From the NCBI GenBank assembly GCA_050186825.1, contig JBFWYD010000051.1, positions 1 to 64,000 of the forward strand: 64,000 nt of DNA. Direction: 5' to 3'. The notes under the pieces are model-generated. The model saw nothing but the letters and a program-made list of their open reading frames with translations. It was not told where the DNA came from and searched no databases. The translations under genes were made by a program, and so were the position numbers. The DNA comes from NORP233 sp050186825. Lineage in GTDB: Bacteria; Planctomycetota; J058. Shown here piece by piece: positions 46,463 to 56,918 of this stretch (positions within the stretch are counted from its first letter, which is position 1; each line of letters starts with the position of its first letter).

Positions 46463-47398
46463 TCAAGCCAGATCGCGCGCGCGCTGGGCCTGGGCCTGGA
46501 CCGCGGTGATGCAGGCCACCTCGACGATGTCCTCCTCGCTGCAGCCGCGGCTGAGGTCGTTGGCCGGGCGGTCGAGCCCCTGGAGCACCGGGCCGAGCGC
46601 GGTGGCGCCGCCCAGGCGCTGGCTGAGCTTGTAGCCGATGTTCCCGGCGTCCAGGTCGGGGAACACGAGCACGTTGGCGCGCCCCTGGACCGGGCTCCCG
46701 GGCGCCTTCTTGGCGGCCACGGCGGGGACCAGCGCGGCGTCGCCCTGGAGCTCGCCGTCGATGATCAGGTCCGGGCGGCGCTGGCGGGCCAGCGCGGTGG
46801 CCTTCTGCACCTTCTCCACGTCGGGATGGTCGGCGCTGCCCTTGGTCGAGAAGCTGAGCAGGGCGACCCGCGGCTCCTCCTCGAGGAACAGCGCCGCGCT
46901 GTCGGCCGCGGCGCAGGCGATGTCCGCCAGCTCCTCGGGCTTGGGGTTGGGGATCACCCCGCAGTCGCTGAACACGTAGCCGCGCCCGTCGGGGAAGACC
47001 ATCAGGAAGAAGCTGCTCACGGTCTTCATGCCCGGCCGCGCCCCGATCCCGAGGATCGCCGCGCGCACGGTCCGGGCCGTGGTCGCGATCGAGCCGGCCA
47101 CGAAGCCGTCGGCGTCGCCCGCGCGGACCATCAGCGCCGCGAACAGGAGCGGGTCCTCGAGCTGGCGGCGCGCCTCCTCCGGGGTCACGCCGCGGTGCTT
47201 GCGCCGCTCGTGGTAGAGCTCGGCGTAGGCCTCGCGCTTCTCTTCGTAGAGGTCCTCGTCGAACAGGATCGGCTCGACGAGGTCCTCGCGCGCGAGCACG
47301 CGGGCCGCGGCCTGGACGCGCGGGTCCTCGCTCTCGGGGAACACGATGCGGGCGCGGGCGCGGCGGGCCCGGGCGCGGATGCGGGCGATCAGCTCCAC
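46463..47398 (-). CDS. pta: Phosphate acetyltransferase
   Basis: A 311-residue enzyme of the phosphotransacetylase/phosphotransbutyrylase family ('RIVFPESEDPRVQAAARVLA', 'GFVAGSIATTARTVRAAILG', 'FSDCGVIPNPKPEELADIA', 'DGELQGDAALVPAVAAKKAP', 'NVLVFPDLDAGNIGYKLSQR'). It interconverts acetyl-CoA and acetyl phosphate. Length fits the short class I form. GTG 47398 lies two bases beyond the stop of the upstream AtuA-family gene, so they are translationally coupled. An acetate kinase gene is not in view. Confidence 0.92.
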   Translation of the reverse strand: MELIARIRARARRARARIVFPESEDPRVQAAARVLAREDLVEPILFDEDLYEEKREAYAELYHERRKHRGVTPEEARRQLEDPLLFAALMVRAGDADGFVAGSIATTARTVRAAILGIGARPGMKTVSSFFLMVFPDGRGYVFSDCGVIPNPKPEELADIACAAADSAALFLEEEPRVALLSFSTKGSADHPDVEKVQKATALARQRRPDLIIDGELQGDAALVPAVAAKKAPGSPVQGRANVLVFPDLDAGNIGYKLSQRLGGATALGPVLQGLDRPANDLSRGCSEEDIVEVACITAVQAQAQRARDLA

Positions 47399-47400
47399 GG

Positions 47401-49188
47401 CTAGTCCTCCAGGAGCGCCGCGTCGACCTCGACCTCGGTCGCGAGCAGGTGCTGGGCGTAGGTCTTGCCCTGGGCGTCGAGGCGCAGGCTGAGGGTCCCG
47501 CCCCCGCCCAGGGACTCGTGGAGCAGGAAGTTCAGGGCCAGGATGTTCGGCACCTCGTGGCGCTCGACCTCGCCCAGGCAGAAGCCCTCGAAGCGCGACT
47601 TGACCAGGGCCGGGGTCAGGTGCTCGCGGCACCAGGCGTAGATCGCGGGCGAGCGGGCGATCACGCCCACGTTGCAGGTGTCGCCCTTGTCGCCCGAGCG
47701 CGCCAGGCACAGGCGGGCCAGGGGCACGCGCGCGGCCTTGCCGCTCGCGGCCTTGGCCGCGGGCGGCGCGGGCGGGGTCCAGGCCGCGGCCGGCGCCTTC
47801 GAGAGGTCGGTCTGGGGCAGGGCGACCTCCTCGGCGCCGACCACGACCTTGACCTGGACCCGGTCGCGCGAGATCAGCGCGGGCCAGTAGCCCACGACCT
47901 CGGACGCGCGCGGGCGGCCCTGGTCGCCCAGGTAGGTGATCCCCGGCACGGTCGAGAGCACCTTCGGCACGACTTGGGGCCCGAAGCGCTTGTCGATCTT
48001 CTTCTGGTCGCGGTCGCGCACGGCGAGCTGCACGATCACCTCGTTCGGCTCCTGCTGCGCGTGCGCCGGGTGACAGGCGTCGTAGCCGATCAGCTGGGTG
48101 TGGGCGTGGTCGAAGGCGCCCTCGCCGCCCACGCTCTCCCAGAACACCTCCTTGACCTTGCGGGCCTTGGCCAGGGTGTTGGGGCTCGCGACCACCAGCC
48201 GCCCGAAGGCCCGGTAGCCCTGCATGAAGCTGACCGAGACCTTGAGCTTCTCGGGCGGCGGCGCGCCCTTGATCCCGCTCACGCGCACCCGGTCCGGGCC
48301 CTCCTGCTCGAGGCGGATCGAGTCGAAGCGCGCCACGCAGTCCGGGGCCACGTAGGCGGCGGCGCCCATCTCGTAGACGAGCTGCTCGCTGACGGTGTGC
48401 ACGCTGACGAGCCCGCCGGTGCCGGGGTGCTTGGTGACCACGAAGCTGCCGTCGGCCGAGACCTCGACCAGCGGGTAGCCCATGTTCCGGTAGGTCGGCA
48501 CCAGCTCCCAGTCGGTGAAGTTGCCGCCCGTGCACTGGGTGCCGCACTCGATGATGTGCCCGGCCACGATCCCGTGGGCCAGGCGGTCCCAGTCGTCCTC
48601 GGCCCAGCCGAACTCGTGGATGAGCGGGGCCAGGGTCACGCCGGTGTCGGTCACGCGCCCAGCGATCACCACGTTGGCGCCCATCTCCAGGGCCTGGACC
48701 ACGCCGGCCGCGCCCAGGTAGACGTTGGCGCTCAGGACGTCGCCGCGGATCGAGCTCAGGGGCGCGCCGGTCTCCATGTGCGCGAGCGGCTCGCCCCCGG
48801 CCAGGATCCCGTCGAGGTCGCCGTAGATGTCGTCGCCGAGGACGACGCCCACCTTCAGCTTCTCGGCGATCCCCAGCTCCTTGGCCAGGGCCTCGAGCGC
48901 GGCCCGGCAGGCGAGCGGGTTCACCCCGCCCGCGTTGCTGATCACCTTGATCCCGCGCTCCAGGCAGGCCGGGAGCACGTCGCGCATCTGGGTCAGGAAG
49001 TCGGTGGCGTAGCCGGCCTCCGGGCGCTTGAGGCGCATCTTCTGGAGGATGGCCATCGTGACCTCGGCCAGGTAGTCCATGACCAGGTAGTCGATGGGGC
49101 CGCCCTCGACCTGGCGACGCGCGGCCGTGGGGTCGTCGCCCCAAAAGCCGCCGCAGTTGGCGATCACCAGTCGGTCCTTGCCTGGCAT
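47401..49188 (-). CDS. AtuA-family protein (DUF1446)
   Basis: A 595-residue protein of the acyclic terpene utilization AtuA / DUF1446 family. The family signatures are present: 'LVIANCGGFWGDDPTAARRQ', 'YLVMDYLAEVTMAILQKMRL', 'GIKVISNAGGVNPLACRAAL', 'ANVVIAGRVTDTGVTLAPLI' and 'HIIECGTQCTGGNFTDW'. The C-terminal about 95 residues form the AtuA-like alpha/beta module ('LCLARSGDKGDTCNVGVIAR', 'VERHEVPNILALNFLLHESL'). Such proteins occur in degradation of branched acyl compounds, but the reaction is unknown. GGAG precedes ATG 49188. First gene of a run with pta and the octaheme cytochrome. Confidence 0.92.
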   Translation of the reverse strand: MPGKDRLVIANCGGFWGDDPTAARRQVEGGPIDYLVMDYLAEVTMAILQKMRLKRPEAGYATDFLTQMRDVLPACLERGIKVISNAGGVNPLACRAALEALAKELGIAEKLKVGVVLGDDIYGDLDGILAGGEPLAHMETGAPLSSIRGDVLSANVYLGAAGVVQALEMGANVVIAGRVTDTGVTLAPLIHEFGWAEDDWDRLAHGIVAGHIIECGTQCTGGNFTDWELVPTYRNMGYPLVEVSADGSFVVTKHPGTGGLVSVHTVSEQLVYEMGAAAYVAPDCVARFDSIRLEQEGPDRVRVSGIKGAPPPEKLKVSVSFMQGYRAFGRLVVASPNTLAKARKVKEVFWESVGGEGAFDHAHTQLIGYDACHPAHAQQEPNEVIVQLAVRDRDQKKIDKRFGPQVVPKVLSTVPGITYLGDQGRPRASEVVGYWPALISRDRVQVKVVVGAEEVALPQTDLSKAPAAAWTPPAPPAAKAASGKAARVPLARLCLARSGDKGDTCNVGVIARSPAIYAWCREHLTPALVKSRFEGFCLGEVERHEVPNILALNFLLHESLGGGGTLSLRLDAQGKTYAQHLLATEVEVDAALLED

Positions 49189-49305
49189 GGCTTGCTCCGC
49201 TCGGCTGAGGTGGGAGGGCTTTCTAACCCGAGCGGCGCGCCTTTTCCGCCTTCGCTGGGGCCCCGCTCCTCCCGGCGGCGCCCCTCGGCGGGGCCGCGCC
49301 GGAGC

Positions 49306-49311
49306 TAAGAT
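49306..49311 (+). promoter_or_regulatory. TANNNT box 8 nt before the kinase start
   Basis: TAAGAT is followed by 8 nt and GTG 49320 with no ribosome-binding site. It fits a leaderless promoter and supports GTG 49320 as the true start. Confidence 0.5.
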
Positions 49312-49319
49312 CCCCGCCC

Positions 49320-50312
49320 GTGAGCGAGCCCGCCCCTGCTGCCATCGTGGCCGGCTACCAGGTCGGCAACTACCGGCTCCAGCGGCGCATCGGCGCCGGC
49401 GCCATGGGCGAGGTGTGGCTCGCGCACCACGAACTGCTCGAGCGCCCGGCCGCGGTCAAGCTCATGAAGCCGGGCCTGGCCGCGGCGGGCGACGACGCGC
49501 CGATCCAGCGCTTCCTGCGCGAGGCGCGGGCCACGGGCAGCCTCGAGTCGCCGAACACGGTCCGGCTCTACGACTTCGGCGTCACGCCCCAGGGCGTCTT
49601 CTACTACGTGATGGAGCGCCTGCGCGGCGTGGACCTCTACCGGCTGGTGCTCGAGGACGGCCCGCTCGAGCCGGCGCGCGCGATCCACTTCGTGGACCAG
49701 GCCTGCGGCGCCCTGGCCGAGGCGCACGGGGTCGGGCTGGTGCACCGCGACGTGAAGCCCGCGAACATCCACGCCTGCGAGCTGGGGATCGACGCCGACG
49801 TGGTCAAGGTGCTCGACTTCGGCCTGGTCCGCGACCTGGGCAACCGCGACGTGGACATCACCGGCGGGCGGATGATCGGCTCCCCGGCCTTCGTCTCGCC
49901 CGAGGGCTGCCGCGGCGAGTCGGACCCCCGCGGCGACCTCTACTCGCTCGGCTGCACGCTCTACTTCCTGCTCACCTCCCGCTTCGTGTTCGACGCCGAG
50001 ACCCTGGTGGACATGGTGGACGCCCACCTCCACCAGCCCGCGCGCCCGCCCTCGCGCGCGGCGCCCTGGCCGCTGCCCCCCGGCCTGGACGAGCTCGTGC
50101 TCGAGCTCCTGGAGAAGGACGTCGCCCGCCGCCCCGCCTCGGCCCGCGAGGTCCGCCAGCGGCTGCGCGCGATCCCGCTCGAGGAGCCCTGGACGCACGC
50201 CCTGGCCGAGCAGTGGTGGGAGCTGAACCGCGCGCGCTTCGCGCCCCCCGCGGCCGAGCGCAGCGACCCCGAGGAGGAGGCCACGCACGTGGTCGCCCTG
50301 GACGGAGCGTGA
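49320..50312 (+). CDS. Hanks-type serine/threonine protein kinase
   Basis: A 330-residue soluble kinase without transmembrane or PASTA domains. Visible motifs: Gly loop 'IGAGAMGEVWLAHHELLERP' with the conserved Lys in 'AAVKLMK', catalytic loop 'GLVHRDVKPANIHA', DFG in 'VKVLDFGLVRDLG', and the activation and APE-equivalent segment 'IGSPAFVSPEGCRGESDPRG'. The last about 40 residues are a Glu/Ala tail. The stop overlaps the GTG of the receiver-cyclase gene, so the two proteins are probably produced together and the kinase may control the cyclase protein, or the reverse. Confidence 0.95.
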   Translation: MSEPAPAAIVAGYQVGNYRLQRRIGAGAMGEVWLAHHELLERPAAVKLMKPGLAAAGDDAPIQRFLREARATGSLESPNTVRLYDFGVTPQGVFYYVMERLRGVDLYRLVLEDGPLEPARAIHFVDQACGALAEAHGVGLVHRDVKPANIHACELGIDADVVKVLDFGLVRDLGNRDVDITGGRMIGSPAFVSPEGCRGESDPRGDLYSLGCTLYFLLTSRFVFDAETLVDMVDAHLHQPARPPSRAAPWPLPPGLDELVLELLEKDVARRPASAREVRQRLRAIPLEEPWTHALAEQWWELNRARFAPPAAERSDPEEEATHVVALDGA

Positions 50313-51361
50313 CGCGCCCCGCCCGGATCCTGGTCGTCGACGACGAGCCGCTCAACGTGGAGCTGCTGGTGCAGCTGCTCGAGGAGCTCGGCTACGAGCC
50401 GGTCCCGGCCCGCGACGGGCCCGAGGCCCTGGCGCTCGCCGCTGCGGCGCTGCCCGACCTCGTCCTGCTGGACGTGATGATGCCGGGGCTGGACGGCTTC
50501 AGCGTGTGCCGCGAGCTCAAGGCGCACGAGGAGACGAGGCTGGTCCCGGTGGTGCTCGTAACCGCGCTGGGCGCGGTGGACGACCGCGTGCGCGGGATCG
50601 AGGCCGGCGCGGACGACTTCCTGACCAAGCCCGTGGACGAGCGCGAGCTCCTGGCCCGGGTGCGCGCCTGCCTGGCCCAGCGGCGCGCGATCTCGGACCG
50701 CCTCGAGGCGCTCGCGCAGCAGAACGCCCAGCTCGCCAAGTTCGTGCCGGCCTTCGTGGAGCGCCTGCTCGCCCTCGACCCCGCGGGCGGCGCCCTCGAG
50801 CGGCGCGAGCGCGATGTCAGTGTGTTGTTCCTGGACGTGTGCGGCTACTCGCGCCTGAGCGAGGCCCTGCCCCCAGCGCGCCTGGCCGCGCTGGTCGAGC
50901 GCTACTTCTCGCGCTTCCTCGACCTGGTCCGCGCCGCGGGCGGCGACATCACCGAGACCGCCGGCGACGGCTTCATGGCCGTGTTCCTCGAGGGCGCCCC
51001 CGCGGAGCACGCCCTGGCCGCGGCCAGCGCGGGCCTCGCCCAGACCCGCGCGGCGCGCGAGCTCGCCGCCGCCGGCGACGACGACCCGCCCCTGCCCGTC
51101 CGGGTGGGGATCAGCTCCGGCCCCGCCCTGGTCGGCTCCGTCCGCATCGAGGGCGCGAGCGGCGCGCGCTGGACCTTCACCGCCGCCGGCCCCGTGACCG
51201 TCCTCGCCGCCCGCGCCCTGGGCGAGGCCCGGGAGGGCGCGGTGCTCCTCGGCCCCGAGACCGCGCGCCGGGTCGAGGCCGCGCTCCAGGTAGTGGCGCT
51301 GGGCCCGCAGGCGCTCAAGAACCTGGCCGAGCCCGTGGAGCTGTTCCGGGTCGAGGAGTAG
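50309..51361 (+). CDS. Receiver domain - class III nucleotide cyclase with altered active site
   Basis: A 350-residue protein. Residues 1-125 are a response-regulator receiver (phospho-acceptor Asp55 in 'LLDVMMPG', Lys107 in 'LTKPVDE'). A short linker leads to a class III cyclase homology domain (about 165-350). Both metal-binding Asp are kept (Asp176 in 'FLDVCGYS', Asp220 in 'AGDGFMAVF'), but the usual substrate Lys is Glu216, the second base-specifying residue is Pro295 and the transition-state Asn is Val298, while Arg302 remains. It could make cGMP, bind nucleotide only, or be inactive. GTG 50309 overlaps the kinase stop (GTGA). Confidence 0.9.
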   Translation: MTRPARILVVDDEPLNVELLVQLLEELGYEPVPARDGPEALALAAAALPDLVLLDVMMPGLDGFSVCRELKAHEETRLVPVVLVTALGAVDDRVRGIEAGADDFLTKPVDERELLARVRACLAQRRAISDRLEALAQQNAQLAKFVPAFVERLLALDPAGGALERRERDVSVLFLDVCGYSRLSEALPPARLAALVERYFSRFLDLVRAAGGDITETAGDGFMAVFLEGAPAEHALAAASAGLAQTRAARELAAAGDDDPPLPVRVGISSGPALVGSVRIEGASGARWTFTAAGPVTVLAARALGEAREGAVLLGPETARRVEAALQVVALGPQALKNLAEPVELFRVEE

Positions 51362-51374
51362 GTCGCCCGCCCGC

Positions 51375-52763
51375 TCAGCTCGCCCTGAGCGCCTCCGCCA
51401 CCAGCAGCTCGGCGCTGTCTGCCAGCCCAGGATCGCGAGCGAGCGCCACGCCCACGAGCTCCCGGGCGCGTCGAGGCGAGAACTCGAGCTTCCTCAGCGC
51501 GGCCACCGCGTCTCGCTCGTTGTCCTGACGCGTGTAACCCCTGCCCGGGCCCGCCGCCTGCGCCGCGCGGCGCGCCGGCTCGGCCGTGGAGACCTGCGCC
51601 GCGCGGCGCTCCGGCTCGGCCGCGGAGCCCTGAGCCGCGCGGCGCTCCGGCTCGGCCGCGGAGCCCTGCGCCGCGCGGCGCTCCGGCTCGGCCGCGGAGC
51701 CCTGCGCCGCGCGGCGCTCCGGCTCGACGACGACCGTCCCGATCACGGTGTTGTCCGCGAGGCAGAACACGACGCCCTTGTCCCAGGAGCCGCGGATGTA
51801 GAGGGCACCCGCGTGGCAGGCGCGGTGGTGTCCGTGGCAGAGGTGGAAGAGTCGATTGACCTCGTGCCCGTTCCTCCAGCCGATCGAGTGATGGAACTCG
51901 AGTCGGGCCATCTCGGGGCAACCGGGCACCTCGCAGCGCCCCCGCGCTCGAGCGACGACCGCGCGCTGCTGCGCGTGGGGAATGTGCCGGCTGATCTTGC
52001 CGGAGGGCTCCTGGACCTCGGCCCCTTCGAGGACCCGCTCGATGACCTCGGGCGGAACGACCACGGTGCCGGCGCGGGTCTCCTGGGTGATCTGTCCGGT
52101 GACCGGGTCCTGGCTGAGGATCACGCGGTAGGCGGAGCTCCCGGCCTTGCCGCCCTCGAGAGCGCGTCGGATGAGCTCGACCACGGCGGCGGCGGTGTCC
52201 TCGAACTCGAAGCCCTCGCTGATCAGCGCCCGACAGCCGGCCTCAACGACGGCCCGCTGCTCGCCGGTGAGCCGCAGCACCAGGTTGATCAAGAGCTCGA
52301 TTCCCCGGGCCTGGGCGATCTCGTGCTGGAGCTGCCGGTAGGACTTGCTCCGAGCCTCGTCGAGCCAGTGGGCCTCCCGCTCGGGCTGCTCCTCGAGGAT
52401 CCGGCCGACGAGGACCGCCTTGCTGTAGTCGACCTGGCCCGCGAGGAACGCCTCCTTCACGAGCGGCAGCTCCTCGAGCCGGTCGAGCAGCTTGAACATC
52501 TTGCCGACCTTCGAGCCGCACCACTCGAAGTGCTTCTCGGCGAAGGCCCGCAGGGACCCGTAGCCGAGGGCCTCCCAGGCGCGGGTCCGGTCGACCTGGC
52601 GCAGGGTGACGGCCTGCTTGGCCTCGACCCTTCGGCCAATCTTAGCCAGGCGAATGCACTTGGCCTCCAACCTCCGCGCGCGGGCGAGCCGCTCCGCGGG
52701 CGAGGGAGAGCAGGGACCTGCGACGCCCTGAACGGGCTCGTTAACGTAACCAGCGCTGGACAT
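51375..52763 (-). CDS. HNH endonuclease with RuvA-domain-III-like C-terminus
   Basis: A 462-residue protein. Residues 20-300 are helical, of the type that precedes HNH domains in many high-GC genomes. The HNH motif is at about 300-350: 'RGRCEVPGCPEMARLEFHHS' then 'NRLFHLCHGHHRACHAG'. A linker of five 12-residue repeats (PERRAAQGSAAE) follows, and the last about 45 residues ('DAVAALRKLEFSPRRARELV' to the end) closely resemble domain III of RuvA, which binds RuvB; compare the end of the RuvA encoded at 24595. ATG 52763 is preceded by GGGAG. An open frame continues upstream to 53183 but is not coding-like. Substrate unknown. Confidence 0.88.
   Translation of the reverse strand: MSSAGYVNEPVQGVAGPCSPSPAERLARARRLEAKCIRLAKIGRRVEAKQAVTLRQVDRTRAWEALGYGSLRAFAEKHFEWCGSKVGKMFKLLDRLEELPLVKEAFLAGQVDYSKAVLVGRILEEQPEREAHWLDEARSKSYRQLQHEIAQARGIELLINLVLRLTGEQRAVVEAGCRALISEGFEFEDTAAAVVELIRRALEGGKAGSSAYRVILSQDPVTGQITQETRAGTVVVPPEVIERVLEGAEVQEPSGKISRHIPHAQQRAVVARARGRCEVPGCPEMARLEFHHSIGWRNGHEVNRLFHLCHGHHRACHAGALYIRGSWDKGVVFCLADNTVIGTVVVEPERRAAQGSAAEPERRAAQGSAAEPERRAAQGSAAEPERRAAQVSTAEPARRAAQAAGPGRGYTRQDNERDAVAALRKLEFSPRRARELVGVALARDPGLADSAELLVAEALRAS
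51553..51726. repeat. 36-bp coding repeat in the HNH gene
   Basis: Five head-to-tail copies (four nearly identical, one diverged) encode PERRAAQGSAAE units on the minus strand, forming the linker between the nuclease and the RuvA-like tail. Confidence 0.9.
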
Positions 52764-53242
52764 GGGACTCCCGACCTGATCCAGGGCGCGCCACGACTCG
52801 AGTCGCGAGCGGGCACACCTCACCCTTGAGTGGAGTCCAGTATAGCAGTCGCCCCCGACAAGGCATGAACAATATACGAACCAAGTGCGCATCGATTGCG
52901 AGTCGGCAGGGGTATCCCGCGCTGCGACGATCTCTAGCGAGGCCGGGCTCCCTCTCGATGCCGCCAGGCCAGGGTCGAGCGCGACGCGTTTCCCGAATCC
53001 TGAGACGCCTGGCCGGCCTCCCGCGATTCCCAGGCCAGGTCGCGCGCCCCTCGGGCCGCAGCGCTTGCCGGACCGACGCAGATCGTCACCTCGCCGGTCC
53101 ACTGTGTGATTTCCCCAAAGGGCGGGTGGGGGCTTGGGATGGCCTCTCCAACCGCCTGTACGTGTTCGCAAGGCGCAGGCCACTCACAAGCGCGAATGGC
53201 CGTCACCCGGGCGGGGTGCCCGCTGCGCTCGCCCCGAGCGAG
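52764..53242. other. Intergenic region between the HNH gene and the repeat array, no gene seen
   Basis: Apart from the promoter at 52839-52847 this stretch shows no convincing gene. It contains scattered GC-rich palindromes and the 5' flank of the array. Frames on both strands lack coding character or recognisable domains. Confidence 0.5.
52839..52847 (-). promoter_or_regulatory. Extended -10 promoter of the HNH gene
   Basis: On the minus strand TGCTATACT is an extended -10 (TGN-TATACT), giving a leader of about 70 nt before ATG 52763. The surrounding 52840-52900 is unusually AT-rich for the window. A TTGTCG lies 11 bp upstream, too close for a standard -35. Confidence 0.5.
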
Positions 53243-53960
53243 CCCACTGCCACGCGGCACTCGCCCTCGCCAGGCGAGCGCCGTCGCTGTTGGTCCGACC
53301 GACCTCGACCGACGTCGCCTTCGCCGGCCCGACCCCGCCGGCTCCCTCTCGCAGCTCGCCGGGCCAACCCGCCCTCGCCAAGCGACTGAGCCCACCGCCG
53401 CGCGGCACACGCCTCCGCCGAGCGAGCGCCGTCGCGGTCACGCGACCGACCTCGCCTCGCCGGCCGGCCTCGCCGGCTCGCTCTCGATGCCCGCTGGGCC
53501 AACCCGCCCTCGCCCAGCGACTGAACCCACTGCCGCGCGGCACTCGCCCTCGTCAGGCGAGCGCCGTCGCGGTCACGCGACCCACCTCGCCTCGCCGGCC
53601 CGGCCTCGCCGGCTCCCTCTCGATGCCCGCTGGGCCAACCCGCCCTCGCCCAGCGAGCGAGAGCCCACTGCCGCGCGGCACTCGCCCTCGTCAGGCGAGC
53701 GCCGTCGCGGTCACGCGACCGACCTCGCCTCGCCGGCCGGCCTCGCCGGCTCCCTCTCGATGCCCGCTGGGCCGACTCGCCTTCGCCCAGCGAGCGAGAG
53801 CCCACTGCCGCGCGGCACACGCCTCCGCCGAGCGAGCGCTGTCGCCGTCAGGCGACCCGACCTCGCACCGCCAACTCGCCCCCGCGGGCTCCCTCTCGAT
53901 GCCCGCCGGGCCAACCAGCCTTCGCCCGGCGAGCGAACCCGCTGCCGCGCGGCACACGCC
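53243..53960. repeat. Non-coding array of six hairpin-rich repeats of about 137 bp
   Basis: A conserved block CCCACTGCCGCGCGGCACTC recurs at 53243, 53391, 53526, 53664, 53801 and 53938 (spacings 148, 135, 138, 137 and 137 bp). The period is not a multiple of three, so every frame is shifted from unit to unit and the array is non-coding. Each unit holds inverted repeats such as GGTCACGCGACC and CTCGCC...GGCGAG. It separates the HNH gene (minus) from the end of the histidine-kinase gene. Confidence 0.85.
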
Positions 53961-53985
53961 TCCGCTTCGGATCCCAAGGACCGCG

Positions 53986-54040
53986 ACCGACTCCGACTCC
54001 GACTCCGACCCCGACTCCGACCCCGACCCCGACCCCGACC
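53986..54040. repeat. Hexanucleotide microsatellite
   Basis: About nine hexamers CGACTC or CGACCC run head to tail directly before the stop codon of the histidine-kinase gene (stop at 54041-54043 on the minus strand), in its 3' flank. Confidence 0.85.
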
Positions 54041-55236
54041 TCACGCCCCGCCCGGCGCAGCCCCCTGCCCGTCCTCCCCCGCACCCGGCAGGGTGAACCG
54101 GAACACCGACCCCTCGCCCACCCGGCTCGTGACCGCCAACTCCCCGCCCATCAGCCTGGCCAGCCGCCGCGAGATCGCGAGGCCCAGGCCCGTCCCTCCG
54201 TAGAGCCGGGTCACGCTGCTGCTCGCCTGCTGGAACTCCCCGAACACGCGCTCCAGCTGGTCGGCAGCGATCCCGATCCCGGTGTCGCCGACCTCGACGG
54301 CGACCTCCGCGCCCCGCCGCTCGAGCGCGAGCCACACCTCGCCCTCGTGCGTGAACTTGGCCGCGTTCCCCAGGAGGTTGAGGAGGACCTGGCGCACGCG
54401 CCCGGCGTCGGCCAGGGCCAGCGCGGGGGCGGCGGGCGGGGCGGCGCGCAAGCTCACGCCCGGGCGCAGGAGCGGGCGAGTGGCCTCCACGCACTCCGCC
54501 GCGATCGCCCACGGATCGAGCGCGACCGAGCGAGGCGTGACGCCGCCGGCCTCGAGCTTGGCGAACTCGAGCACGCCGTCGATCAGCCCCAGGAGGCGCT
54601 GCGCGCCCTCGAGCACGCGGTCGAGGTTCTCGCGCTGGAGCGGCGGCAGCACGTCCTCGCACTTGCGGCGCACGATCCGGGTGAAGCCGATGATCGCGTT
54701 CAGCGGCGTGCGCAGCTCGTGGGTGGTCGCGGCCAGGATCGCGGTCTGGGTCGGGCCCGCCTCGCCGCCTTGACGACGCACCAGGGTCCGACGCAGCAGC
54801 TCCCCGCGCACCCGCAGCTCCGCGTCGAGCAGCTCGTTGCGGCGGCGCGCGCGCCCGAGCAGGAGCAGCGAGGCGAGGCGAGCGCGGGTCTCGGCGGGCC
54901 GGGCGAGGTCGCGCAGCCAGTCGAGCGCGCCGGGCGGCGCGGCCGCCAGGGCCCGCGCGACGGCCGGCTCCTCGCCCAGGAGCAGGGCCGGCACGGCCGC
55001 CAGCTCGGGGGCGGCGCGCCAGCTCGCGCACAGCTCCTCGCCGTCGCCCTCGGTCAGGTCCAGGACCAGGAGCTCGGGCGGCGCGGCGCGGGCGAGGTCT
55101 AGGGCGTCGGCCGCGGCCACGACCCGGGCGCGCGCCTCGTGCTCCTCGAGCAGCGCGAGGAGCGGCGCGAGGCGCGCGGGCTCCGCCCCGACGAGCAGCA
55201 CGACCGCCCCGGTCAGGGGGTCCGGGGCGGGCTCCA

Positions 55237-55237
<1 letters not shown>
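54041..55237 (-). CDS. Receiver-histidine kinase hybrid
   Basis: A 398-residue cytoplasmic protein with no transmembrane segment. Residues 1-115 are a receiver-like domain with Asp60 in 'LLVLDLTEGDG' but a weak C-terminal half (Arg where Lys is expected), so its phosphorylation is doubtful. Then come a HisKA dimerisation domain with the phospho-accepting His173 ('ATTHELRTPLNAIIGFTRIV') and a HATPase domain with N-box 'LLNLLGNAAKFT', G1 'DTGIGIA' and G2 'GGTGLGLAISRR'. GTG 55237 shares one base with the stop of the sigma-54 activator (TAGTG), so they are co-translated and probably form one signalling pathway. Confidence 0.92.
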
Positions 55238-56811
<1,574 letters not shown>

Positions 56812-56820
56812 GCCGCCCGG

Positions 56821-56826
56821 AGCATA
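56821..56826 (-). promoter_or_regulatory. TANNNT box 9 nt before the sigma-54 activator
   Basis: On the minus strand TATGCT precedes ATG 56811 by 9 nt, without a ribosome-binding site. Confidence 0.4.
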
Positions 56827-56918
56827 GCCGCTCGCTCGGGCGCCGCGCCGCGCCGCGGCCGCCTTGCGACGCCAGAGGCCCCGCTGCACAGTGGCCCGCT
56901 GGCGCGGAGGAGGCGGCC

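Noticed and set aside
46463..49144. A possible fusion of the AtuA-family and phosphate acetyltransferase genes into one 893-residue protein
   Set aside because: The first two-thirds are out of frame with the AtuA protein and have no domain. The pta product begins at GTG 47398, two bases after the AtuA stop.
52764..53183. Upstream extension of the HNH gene to 53183
   Set aside because: The extra codons show no domain, pass through the promoter region, and ATG 52763 has a GGGAG site at proper distance.
53243..53960. CRISPR array
   Set aside because: Repeats are about 137 bp with no short repeat/unique spacer alternation, and no cas genes are present.
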